This document shows, one piece after another, positions 12,277 through 23,181 of a stretch of 64,000 nt of DNA. The notes under the pieces are model-generated. The model was not told the origin of the DNA. It ran no database searches and saw only the letters and a program-made list of their open reading frames with translations. Positions within the stretch are counted from its first letter, which is position 1. Every line of letters starts with the position of its first letter. A program made the translations under genes and the position numbers. Origin of the DNA: Pleodorina starrii (taxonomy: Eukaryota; Chlorophyta; Chlorophyceae; Chlamydomonadales; Volvocaceae); contig BRXU01000002.1 in the NCBI GenBank assembly GCA_030267565.1, positions 806,001 to 870,000 of the forward strand, in the 5' to 3' direction.

Positions 12277-15200
12277 CTACCGCCGGACCCGTTTGGCATT
12301 CTTGCCACCACCCTCTCCCGCCTTGCCCCTGCCCGCGCCCTCAGCTGCACTCCCGCCGGCGCGCCGCTCCTGCTGCGGCGTAGGCCGCTGGCTCAGCACG
12401 GCGGCTGCCCAAAGGCACCTCTCCACGTCTGCTGCTGCCCAGCTGGTCTTGGCCTCGATCTTGGCGTCCTCGGCGGCTCGAGCGCCCGGGTCACACCCTG
12501 CTGCAAAGCCGGGCCCGCCATCGCCGTCGGCCGCTGCGCCGCCACCGCCTTCCGCGACCTCGTCCTCGACCTGCACCCCATGACTGTGCCCTTCACCGGT
12601 GGCGGCGGCAGCGGCCCCCGTCCGGAGGATGCCGGAGTCGGTCGGGGCTGGGACGCTGCTGGCCTGCACGCGGGCCGTTACAGGTAACGGAAGCGCAGGG
12701 CACGGCGGTGTGGAGGAAGGGAGAGAAGGTTGAGGAGACGAGGGATGGGCTGAGGAGCGGGATCAGCAGGTGCCTGCAGGTGCTACAAAGTGCGAGCTGT
12801 CCACACCTTTTTGGGTGCGAATATTAGGAAGTCGATCGGCATACACAGGCTGAAGTACGGTGAAGTTTTTGCGCTGGCTGCCCCAGTGCACAGCTCTGCA
12901 GAAGCCCTGATAATACACTCACAAAGCACTCAACGGTTTTACGAAAGATTATTGAGCTTGCGCCGCACAGCGATCGTTTTCTGCATGGAGCGATAATTTC
13001 CCCTTACAATAAAAAAATTGTAACACGCTGTGGTTGGGCGCAGGGACGTCAGGGGCGTCCGCCGGCAAGTGAGTCACGTGCGAAAAAAACATTTCTTAGG
13101 ATACGAGCGCTTTGTCGTCGATGGCAATATCCTCTGACTCATCACTTTCTGATTGCTTTCTGGCCAACCCCAGCATATACCAGAGAGAGTCTAGGATCTG
13201 ACTTTGAAAACTTACGGAAGGTCATTCTCCCCTGGTCATTCTCATCGGGCGAGAACTCGCGTCCGTGGACAAGGTTTAGAGCTGGTCGAAAAAGAACGAC
13301 AAATGTTCTTAGGGAGACCGCGAACCATAAACAAATTGCGAGCAACGGACAGATTGCAACGACCGTTTCGTCTTCTCGGGATCATCGCAATCCGAGACAC
13401 ACATTCTCTTGCCTGGACAGGTCATCCAGAGTCCAGACCTGGCCCTACACGAACGAACAAACCCGCATTTAATTCGCTTCCATATACACAAATCTAACTG
13501 CGTGACGCAACAACCTGGGCCGCCTTGGCGTGCTGCGAAAAGAGCCGCGTATTTGGATGGTGTCTATGTCAGACGAAAGGCGGACGCCGCAGCATGCATG
13601 GATGTTTTCACGGCGGCCCCGAAGGCGTAAGTGATAGGGTACAGCATTCACAACCAGCCTACACAGAAATTCAATACCCAAACCGCCCTGCGGGGCGCGG
13701 CCTGGGGGCCAAAGGGCACCTCACCCCTTCCCCATCCCCGTCCCCCGAGGGCCATAAAGGAAGCGCAAGCGCGCAGTGGAGGTGCACGCCCGGACTCGCG
13801 CGGGAGACCGGTTGTGCCGTACTGTACGACAACACACTCGCCTTGTCGTACTCTCGATTACTCAACTGCCGGGCCTTGTGCTGCAGCCGGGCGGCCACTT
13901 CCAGATACGCCTGGACGCAGGCGGATGGATGGGGAGGCCACGTGACAGCGATTGGGAAACACGTGATGTACAACAAAAAGGGATGTACGCGAGGCGCGCG
14001 CTGTTCCTCAGATCATAATTGGACCAAGACAAGAAAATTCGTTGCCAACTGGACCGTTAGCGGTGAGCGGTTGAGGGTTGCCGCGTCGTCCGAGGACGGT
14101 CGGACGCCGCCACGCGCCTGACGCCATTCTTCGTTCTACGGCAAGTACGGCACAACACCACGGCGGCCGCCGCCGTACCTTGAGGCTGTAGTCTGAATGG
14201 CGTCCGGCGGACAGGCACGTCGCCAGGGCTTCGTCGCCCATGTACGGCACATCGGGGCAGGCGGCGGCCAGCAGCCCGGACGCGGTTGCGGGGCCTGTGA
14301 GGGATGTTGTTGAGGGCACGGAAGAGGTCCGCGGGCACTGGGCAGGCAGCCGGTAGACAGCGGGCAAATCGACAAGATGACGATGATCAGATTTCCAAAT
14401 GATCAGACCACCACACCACCAGCCTTACCAGATTCCCAGATCCCCAATTCCGGGGACCCAGGGAGCCACCAACTCAGGCAACCAAGCCCTTTTCGTGTGC
14501 ATCAGAGAGAGAGAAGTGAAAGCGAGACGAGGCCATGAGTAAAACCGCTCACCCACGCCCTTGAGAGAGGTGAGTGCCTCTACAGCCAATCGCAGTGCCG
14601 CGTCGGAGGCGTCGGTGGCGCGGCCGCCGCCACTGCTGCTGCCGCTGGCGCCGCCGCCGCCACGGGGACGTTCCCCCGCAGCGGCAGCTGGCGGCGAGTA
14701 GCCCCGCAGCGCCGCTAGGGCTTTGGCGGACGCCGCCTCCACTGCTCCCGCCGGCTGCACAGACGTGCGGAGGTGCCCGATAAGGGTGCCGTTGCAGGGG
14801 CAGGACGCAGGTCAAGGGTTGTTGTGGTTGTGGTTGTGGTGGTGGTGGTGGTGGTAACAGTACAGTGGGCTAAGCGCCTAAGGAGTTGCGATGCTGAGGA
14901 GGGAGAAGGCTGGTGGCACGGCAATGTACGGCATCATCCATAAACCCTAAGCCCCCGCCGCCCGCCTCGGGGTCGCACCTGCTCCCGGGCGTACTGCAGC
15001 AACCGCGGCCGCCACTGACCTCGCGCCAGTTTCCATTCCACCTGCGGACCCGGGGAGCGTCGTACAGGGGTCATACACACATACACACGCGCGCACGCGC
15101 GCAGACACATGTTCATGCGCACGCGCGCGCACGCGAGCAGACACGTGTCGTACGATCACGTGTTCGTGCACACGTGCGCTCTTTGCTGTCGCACACGTCT

Positions 15201-15774
15201 GCCCCCCCTGTCCCCCTCCCACGTTGACCCCCCTTACACGCCTCCAGTCGCAGCTGCAGCCCCCCACCGGCTCCACCGGCTCCAGCCTCAGCCCTTATCA
15301 GTTCCTCACCAGCTTCTCCAGTTGGGGCCGGGTGATGTGGGCCCCGGAGGAGGGTCCGGAGGAGGGTCCGGAGGAGGGTCCGGAGGAGGGTCCGGAGGAG
15401 GGTCCGGAGGAGGGTCCGGAGGCGCCCTCCGGTGACGGCCCGGCGGAGGCAGCCTCGAGCGCGGCGGGCAGCTCTGAGCGGTACCACCTGTGTGGGAGTA
15501 GGGGGCGTGGGCGTGGACGGCTTATTGGTCTTCCGCGGAGAGGGAGGGACAGCAGCGCCGTGGCCCGCTCGCTGCACCTGTCCAGCTCCGGCAGGGAAGC
15601 CTTGGACTTGGACGAGCATGCTGCGATCCGCACCGCGTCGTCGTAGCGCCTCAGCACTGCGGCCCAGGCTGTCACATCGCTGCTGGCCCACAGCTGGGAA
15701 GGCCCCGGCACCGAGAGGTCCTCCGCGTCATCGCCATGTTCAGCTCGTTTCGATTTTTCGGCTTTTGTTGACAT
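12277..15774 (-). CDS. uncharacterised protein with helix-hairpin-helix motif
   Basis: Best model (minus): 15774-15578, 15487-15310, 15041-14979, 14754-14553, 14294-14179, 13910-13852 and 12658-12277, 398 residues, phases consistent. The junction 13852/12658 is the least certain. The first two exons read through in the same frame if the intron 15488-15577 is retained. Landmarks in order: DVTAWAAVLRRYDDAV, LPELDRWYRSELPAAL, a (PSSG)n stretch, QLEKLVEWKLARGQWRPRLL, ALTSLKGVGPATASGLLA, VPYMGDEALAT and, near the end, WAAADVERCLWAAAVL. LKGVGPATAS is a classic helix-hairpin-helix signature as in DNA-glycosylase-fold proteins. I recall a eukaryote-wide family of unknown function with the WKLxRGxWRPRL and HhH blocks. 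The C-terminus (KNAKRVRR) is basic and NLS-like. DNA binding is inferred, not shown; no catalytic glycosylase residue was identified. Confidence 0.75.
15351..15422 (-). repeat. 12-bp exonic tandem repeat coding (PSSG)n
   Basis: Six near-perfect copies of GGAGGAGGGTCC lie inside exon 2 of the HhH gene and encode tandem Pro-Ser-Ser-Gly between two conserved blocks. It is likely a flexible linker and likely length-polymorphic. Confidence 0.9.
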
Positions 15775-16151
15775 CGTTTAGTTGTAGCCCCGGTTGTAGC
15801 GGCAGGGAACCGAGCACCAAGGAAGGGGCTCGGGTAAGTTTAAAATTGAACAGCAACGCGTGGCTTGCGCATGAATCGAGGCCTCGTCATTTACTAGCAC
15901 AATTCAGTCGGCAACAGGCATGCGTGGCCTAGCCGCGAAGCGCGATTTGCGCGAAACGCGATTAACCGTTGTAGTCGACCGTTGTTGGTTGGCTGCTCGT
16001 GTGCCAAGAGCTCAGCTGGCGAGTTCGCAGTTTTGCAACAGCATGACTTTTCGCTGTGCATCCCAGTAATATTTTCTATAATACGCGCTGATCTACCATA
16101 CCGCAGCGTTGCACTCGTGCACCATTCTTTTTCGGCGCATAACTTGCCACA
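15775..16151. other. divergent promoter region between HhH and RRM genes
   Basis: 377 bp between two outward-pointing start codons. No coding sequence or clear TATA box is seen. It probably serves both genes. Confidence 0.5.
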
Positions 16152-19100
16152 ATGGGCAAGCGCGATAAGGTGCTACTTGCTTGCTTCCGGGATTTGGGTC
16201 ATACGATATTTCTTACTCGGCGTCGATGCGCCCCGCTGCGTAGGCACCACCTGGGAATGACGGCCGAGTGCCGCTGGTCCAAGGCGGCAAGCCGCTTTTG
16301 TATCACAGATACAATAGCGTCGAGGAACTCCTAAATGTGGGTAAATTATGCAAAAGACCAGGGCAAGGCGGCACCTTAAATGATGCACTCGATGCCGAAG
16401 CCGTTTCATCCAACGCCCCCCTCACGACAGATTGGCAAGCACTCAGCGACGGAAAACGGCAAGGCGGCTGACGGTGCCGAAGGCGAAATCGCCGAGCGGC
16501 CCAGCAAGAAGCAGAAGCGTGCCGCCGCCGCCGCCGCTGCCGACGGCGAGGAGGCCGACGCGGGCGGCAAAGGCTTCAGCGCTATCGGCGAGGACGGACT
16601 GACGTACAAGCAGCGCAGGCAGATGCGGCGGGCGGCGGAGCGGGCGGCGAAGGCGGAGGCAGACGCGGAGGCCGCGGCGAAGGCGGCGGAGGCCGCTGCT
16701 GCTGCAGGAAACGGCGCCGAAGGTGGGGCTGGGGGTCCGTGCCGTACTTGCGCCGTATGCACGGCACACACGCCAGCGCCCAATCCATTCGGTGGCGGGG
16801 CCGTGCTCAGCAAACAGAAACCCTGGTACTTCTGTTGTCCCATCGCTCATCTCGTTTGTGTATTTTTTGCCATGGAGACTCATTGGCGACTAGGTGAGTC
16901 GCCTATCGTAGGCGCCGTACCCTCTCCCGCGCTGCGTTCATGATAGCCCCCGACCTGTCAATCCGCACGCGCTCCGCGACGCGCGCCCATGCCAATGCTG
17001 CCATGACCACCCACACTACTCTACCACAGCCTCTACCATGTGATGTTATGTTATGTTATGATGTTATGTTATGTTACAGTGTGTGGGGCTTTCTGGGCCC
17101 ATTCTAGGGTGAGGGCACCGCCCTCCTATTGATTTAACAGCCACGAGTTTGTTCGCTTAGAGCACCATCCACCACCATCACACTGTCCAACGCCATACGA
17201 ACTGTGAGTCCAAGGCGGTTGGTCCTGCCAACTAGGACCCCACCTCATCCGTTCACCGGACATCCGTAGAGACTGAAGGTTCGGCAATCGCCACCAATCA
17301 ATCGTGTCATCTGCCCAATCAACTGGGGCCCAATTCCACATCTCAGCAACTAGCCATAATCTCGCCGCTCCCGACGATGTCGGGGGTCTCCCCAGGAATC
17401 GAACCCGGGACCTTAACCGTAAAGCCGGTAGTGTCATATCCAGACCAGACCCTACCAAATAAGCCGTACTGTTCATCTTCGGTGCTCTTGCCGTACCTTC
17501 TCGCGCGCAGCAACCCCAGCGGCAGCGGCCAACGGGGCAGCGCCGTCGCCGGATGCGCCCGGCGGCGGCAGCGGCGGCGACGCGACGCCCGGTGATGCAA
17601 AGGCCTCGGATAAGAAGAAGAAGGATAAGAAGAAGAAGGACAAGCGGGACGAGGAGGAAGCGCCAGCGGCGGCGCCGGCGGCCCCAGCGGGTAACGCTGA
17701 CGAGGCGGCGCGGATCCGGGCAGTGCTGGGATTCACCTCGGGGGGTGCCTCCGGCGCCGCAGCCGCCGCCGGCGGCCTTTCGGCGGCCCTCGGCGGCGCG
17801 GCGACGGCAGCGGCAGCGGCGGCGGCAGCAGCACCGGCGTCAGATGGAGCTGGGAACGATGATGCGGACGCCGCCGGCCGGTCCGCTAAGAAGCAGAAGA
17901 AGGATAAGAAGGAGAAAAAGGAGAAGAAGGACAAGGCCGACGATAAAACACGGGAGCAGGGGACGCAGGAGGACGGCGCGGCGGATGGCGCCAAGGTGGC
18001 GGGATCTGCGGGTGCGGCGGCGGCGGCGGCCGCGGCCGCGGAGGGCGCCAAGGCCGACAAGCGCGCCGCTGCGGCGGTGATGAAGAAGCAGTTTGGCGGC
18101 GGCGGTGGCACGCAGTTTTCCTTCGATTTCAAGGTCGGGAGAGGGCCCGGGGAGGGGGGAGGGGGCGGGCGGGGATTGCTGCGGGGGCCAGGGGCTGGGC
18201 CAGGGCACAAGGGGGTGTGTGTGGCAGGGCGGGGAAGGGGCGGGGGCTGGGCGCTGGAGCATTTGCGGGCAACGCGGCAGGGGCAGGGCTCGTCTCCTGC
18301 CACTCTGCCCTCCTGCCACTCTGCCCTCCTCTCCCACTCGTCCCTCCTCTCCCACTCTGCCCCCTCCTCAGGTCCAGGCGGATGTGGAGGCGGAGACTGA
18401 GGCCCGGTTGGCTCGACTGATGGCTCTGGACAGCTCTAAGGACGGCTTCGTACCGCGGAGGGTGAGAACCCAGATGACCCGTCGCGGGGGTGGGGCGTCT
18501 GGCTGCCTGGCCTCTCGCCTCCCGCCTCCCTCGCTGTCGCGCTGCCGCACCGTCGCGCCTCCGCGCCTCTCCGCACCTCACCCCTCACCCATCCTCCTCC
18601 GCTCCGCTGCGCTCTCCTAGGCACTCCTCCTTTTCGCCCCTCTGCACCCCTTCGCTCTCGCGGGCTCGCTGATGCCGTCTCTGTCCCTCCGCCGGCGGTA
18701 TATCTCGTCCTTATCGTCCTTACCTCGTCCTTACCTCGTCCTTATCTCGTCCTTATCTCGTCCTTATCTCGTCCTTATCTCGTCCTTGTCTCGTCCTTAT
18801 CTCGTCCGTATCGTGTCCCTCCGGCGGCTGCTCTCAGGTTTGGGTGAGCGGTCTGCCCCACGAGTTCGACGAGGACACCATTCGGGAGTACTGGGGCTAC
18901 TGCGGTGAGCTGGAGTCGCTGCACTGCCTCACCTTCCCTGACACGGGCAACTTCAACGGAACCGCCTTCATCACCTTCAAGACGCAGGTCGGCCGGTGCT
19001 TGGCTGGGTGGGGTGGGGGGATGGGGTTGGGGAGATGGGTTTTCTGGGTTGTGGTGGCGGTGGTGGAGGTCAGATCAGGGGGTGGGGCGGGTGGGGGCGT

Positions 19101-20873
19101 GGGGCACGGCGCCTTTCCTCCCCTCCCCTCCCCTCCGAAATACATCCTACCAAAGTGTGTGTGGATTGGACGGTTGGTCGGTTGGGTAGGTAGTCGGTTG
19201 GATAGGTAGTCGGTTGGCCCCCTTTTCACCTGCATTAACCCGACTTGCCATGCGGTGGACACTGCCGCCCCGCCGCCTTCGCCCCGCCGCCCTGCCGCCC
19301 CGCCCTCGTAGGCTGGCTATGAGGCGGCATTGGCTTGCCACGGGGAGATGCTGGAGGGGCGCTCTCTCAGGGTGAGCAACTTCAAGGACTAGTTGGGCGG
19401 GGTAGTTGGGCGGCGGGCCGAAGGCGATGGGGGAAGGGTTGGGGATCTAGGAGCACGTGATGACTGAGGGGGACGGCGTGGGGTTTGCGAGGGCCGGTTA
19501 GAGCCTGTGTCCAAGTCCGTGCCTGGAGCCCCCTGGTCCCGACGTGCCGTCCTGGGGCCGTCGGGCGTTGCAACTTTTCAACAGCGCGAGACAGCCCTCC
19601 CTCCCTCCCTCCCTCCTTTCGCGGCGCGCATCAAAACCCTAAAACCCTAAAACCCTGCGGCCCGCCCCCCCCCCCCCGGTTACGTTCTAGGTTGAGAAGT
19701 GCAAGGCCCTGGCGGAGCTCAAGGGCAAGGCGCGCGCGTCCGGCGCCGCCGCCGCGGGGGGCTCGTCGGCCAATGGCGCCAATGGCGACGCCGCGAAGGC
19801 CGCCGGCGGCGCCGGCGCCGCCGGCGGGCGGGTGCCGGGCTACCCTGTAGCCTATGTTGGCAACATCGCCTTCGAGGCGGGCGCCGAGGAGCTTCATGCG
19901 CTGTTCAAGGGGGCGGGGGCGGTGCCCACCAAGATCCGACTCCACACGGACAAGGCGTCGGGCAGGTGGGAGAAGGGGAGGGTGCCAGGAACTGGGGGCG
20001 GGAGACGCGAGGGGCTATACCAGGGTAGTGCTGGGGCGCGTGCAGGACGGGACGGGACAGGACACGACAGGACGGGCGGGGACGGGAAGTTGGCGGAGTG
20101 GAGCGGTTGCAAACAAACCAGCATTCGGACCGTGTCTAGGGCCGGGACGTCTGGCCTTTCCCACCGCGGACGTGTCCCGCGTTCGTTCGGGGGTTGTAAA
20201 TTACAACCCTCCCCTCCCCTCCCCCGGGTGCCTCCCTGCGGCTTCTTCTCTCCCTCACCCTCACCCGCCTGCGCGTCATGTCGTATCATGTCGTACGCAG
20301 GTCCAAGGGCTACGCCCACGTCCACTTTGGCAGCGATGAGGACGTGGACAAGTGAGTGGGATTGGGGGGGGCGGGTGGTGTGCCGACGGATCCTGCCACT
20401 GCGGGGAGTCGATCTGCCAGCTGGCTGGACCCTTCGGGCCTTCGGGTCCTCGGGCATTTGGACTGAGGGCAGACACGCAGACACAAACACACACACATCA
20501 CGCATTGACGCACCAGCTAGTGTGTTGTGTGCCTCATGATGCAGCATCCTGCGCCGAGTCCTATGCACCAGGCCAGGCTTTTTTGCAGATCAGGCCAATG
20601 CCCGTGCGTGCGTGCCTGGCACGGCCGCCATTTCTGGATCACGTTGCTGCCCCTTTCGAACAAAAACACTCCGGCTCAAGCAGCCCGGCTGTCTGCCTGT
20701 GGTCGCCTGCCTCGGTGCTTACACGTTTTCTTCTCTCTTCAATTCTGACGCCCGATGGCTGCCTGGTGGACCTGATGTGCGCGCGCAGGGCCGTGGAGTT
20801 GGACGGTACGAACTTCCACGGCCGCAAGATCCGAGTGTCGTACGCGCAGCCCAAGCCGGGGGAGGTTGCGTGA
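16152..20873 (+). CDS. two-RRM nucleolin/PHIP1-like RNA-binding protein
   Basis: Exons: 16152-16169, 16431-16722, 17511-18133, 18372-18461, 18838-18987, 19312-19371, 19691-19965, 20301-20351 and 20789-20873 (TGA), 547 residues, every phase checked. The start MGKRDK is a six-codon exon with a good context (acaATGG) and splices in frame. The first 340 or so residues are Ala-rich with basic blocks (PSKKQKR, DKKKKDKKKKDK, KKQKKDKKEKKEKKDK), typical of nucleolar proteins. RRM1 starts at 342 (VWVSGLPHEFDEDTIREYWG, then GTAFITF). RRM2 starts near 457 (VAYVGNIAFEAG, then SKGYAHVHF, and RKIRVSYAQPK at the end). The order and motifs resemble plant PHIP1 and nucleolin-like proteins. An RNA-binding role, probably in rRNA or ribonucleoprotein biology, is inferred. 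Confidence 0.92.
17038..17460 (-). mobile_element. tRNA-derived SINE in intron 2 of the RRM gene
   Basis: On the minus strand a perfect Pol III B box GGTTCGATTCC (17395-17405) lies about 30 bp after an A-box-like TGGATATGACA (17432-17442). A tRNA T-arm pairing (CCGGG/CCTGG) flanks the B box. A tRNA-unrelated body of about 300 bp follows, ending in a tail of AACAT/AACATC repeats at 17038-17078. A head with A and B boxes plus a microsatellite tail is the SINE layout. The acceptor stem pairs only partly and there is no good anticodon stem, so it is not a working tRNA. TGGTAG occurs just outside both ends and may be a short target-site duplication. Confidence 0.7.
18715..18815. repeat. 11-bp pyrimidine-rich minisatellite in intron
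   Basis: About eight copies of TCGTCCTTATC and variants directly before the acceptor of exon 5 of the RRM gene, so the array partly supplies its polypyrimidine tract. Confidence 0.85.
19633..19656. repeat. interstitial telomere-type repeat (CCCTAAAA)n
   Basis: Three tandem copies of AAAACCCT in an intron of the RRM gene. The complement TTTTAGGG is the Chlamydomonas-type telomere unit. Single or partial copies recur near 63020 and 63918. Confidence 0.8.
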
Positions 20874-23181
20874 GAGCCCGTCAGCGACTCCCACCTGCCT
20901 GTGGGCCTGTGGGCGCGGCGGCAGCGGAGGCGGCGGCGGCGGCGAGAGGCGTCAAGATGTGGATGTGGGTACCGGGCCGGCGGGTACCCGGGCCTTCAGG
21001 GTGGCGAGGCGCGTCGAGTCATGCAGGTTTCGGAGCCCCTCCCGGGGAGGCGAGGCGAACCCAACATCGCCCTTTGGGTTGGAAGGGAGCTCTTTACGCG
21101 CGTGTGCGCGCGAGTGCACTCAGGGCACGCAGGGGTTTGTGACGTGGCGGGTTGGCACTTGGCAGGCCATCTGCAGAGGTAAGGGCCTGTGTTTGGGAAC
21201 GCGCGATGAACAGGCGGGCGGACATGCGCGGGCGGACGGGTGGGCGGACAGGGGCGGCATGCGGGGGTGTCGGGCGGCAACGCCCGAGCGATGTTTGTGT
21301 TGCCGCTGCTTCTCGTGCGTTTTTGTACAATCGTCAAGAGTCGAGGTGATGGGTGTGGGTGCGGATGGACGGCGGTCAGACACTCCAGGGTGGGATGCCG
21401 GTGAAGGTGGTGGAGCGTTTCGCATTCACCGGGAGGCCTTGGTTGCGATGACGCTGTGTGTGGTTCAAAGGGTTCGCCCACCGACATGACGAGCATTGCC
21501 TTAGACAGGCATGGAAATGGACGGGCTAGATTCGGGGAGTTTTTGTCATTTTAGGGCCGCATTCCCGCCCTGCCAGATGGGCCGAATGGGAGGCCTTGAG
21601 AGCCTGCAAAGTCGTCAAAGCCAAACAGCTGTAGCCGCAAATGCAGTGTGTCTGTCAAGAGCATTTCCTGTGTAATGATGGGCTGACGTCATGATAGGCA
21701 CCGGATGGCACCCACCGTCTGGGCGGCGCACAATTAAGGGGCGACTCCGATTTACAGCACAGCAGATTAATTCCTAGGGAGAACCCACGTCCACCACCCC
21801 GGCGCTTGACTTGAACATAATTGTGAACCCGTCCCCGAAAGGAACTTCCCTCGTTTGAACAACAGCCTCAGCAGATAATTCCTGTCTGTCAGCCAGCGAC
21901 GCGTCCTGAACACCAAAGTATCACATAACTGATTACAACAAATAAAACCGGAGGACGAGCGTCGCGATTTAGGATATTGACGAAACCTTGCCACCGTGGA
22001 TTACCCGATAAAACCATGTCCTTGCGCTCGATGCCTTGCACGAATCCCGCACTCGCTACCATGTCAACGCTGCCAAGCCATACAAAAGACCCACCGCGAA
22101 TAGGGCGGCCAAGCTGAGCCGTGATCCTTTTCTGAGGGATGCTTCAAAGCTGGAATTCGACACCAGCAAACTGACCGACTAATCGTAAAAAACCAAATGT
22201 GACAGAACAGGCGCGAAACCAGCCGACCCTCGCAATCCTTGACAGTGTCTCCTCAAGGAAAGCAGCAAATATTCAACCATCGATCTTCTCACACGACCAC
22301 ATGCAACCACAGCACACACAAGGGTACGGCAATATAAGCGACGCCACCAGCCGTACGGCTAGGCCGTCGAATAACGGTCAGTCAAACAACTAACAGCTGT
22401 TTTAGTTGCCGTGAAAGCCACGTATGCGCGCCACTCAAGCGCACGGCGATCCCTGGCCGACCCACGGGACAGCCCCCACCAGCCTTCCACGTCCCGGAAG
22501 ACCCCACCTAAACCGCCCAACGGCGCAAAGAAAGCGGCACTGGCATGTAGTGCAGCCCTGAACGCGCAACACGGTGCGTTGGAACACTCCCCGGGTCTCT
22601 CCGTCCGCTTGCCCCCCTCCGAGGGCACACGGAGAGGGGGCGCGGCGGAAGGCCCGTGGTTCGCAGTCGGCCAGCAATCACTCCATGGTCGCTTCGTGGC
22701 ACGCTACAAGCCAAGAAAGTAATGATACAGACGCGCAGCAGCCAGCAGCAACAGCAGCAGCAGCCAGCAACTGGCATTTGAAAATTCTTCTCAGTTCAAA
22801 GCCTTGACACGGTTTGACCCATCACGCAGGCGAGCAAGACCCGCCGGCGGCAAACCGCACCCCTGCCACATACAGCTCGTCGCCGCCATCTAGGCACTGG
22901 CGTGGCCTGGTGGTTGGAGCTCACATTGCTGAATCATCATGGCCGTTGGCCTGGCCGGAATTCACTGCATCGCTACTGGAAAAAAATCATCCATTGCCAT
23001 GGCCGTTGCCGTTACGCCAGGAGGCTGCAATACCATACAGATTGATACCTTCAAAGATGTGCAGGCGCTGCCGTTGCTCCCCATGCCCAACGCGCGCGAC
23101 TCGACCCGCCACGTCGCGGCGCGGCGCCCGCCGGGCTGCGACACGACGTCGTCCTCGAAAGTGGCCCAGTCAGGGTTCCCC
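20874..23181. other. convergent 3' regions of RRM and VOC genes
   Basis: No convincing exon. Plus-strand TGTAA at 21671-21675 probably ends the RRM mRNA. TTACA on plus at 21754 and 21932 are candidate signals for the minus-strand VOC gene. From about 21700 to 22400 the sequence is less GC-rich. Confidence 0.5.
21671..21675 (+). terminator. candidate poly(A) signal TGTAA for the RRM gene
   Basis: TGTAA about 800 nt after the stop codon; no nearer copy was noticed. Confidence 0.5.

Noticed and set aside
17385..17460. a genuine tRNA gene on the minus strand
   Set aside because: The B box is perfect, but the acceptor stem pairs only about 5 of 7 positions and no proper 5-bp anticodon stem with a 7-nt loop can be drawn. 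A body and microsatellite tail follow, so SINE is preferred.
22199..22722. open frames in the convergent 3' region
   Set aside because: Short, overlapping frames on both strands with no motif, lying in the expected 3' UTRs.
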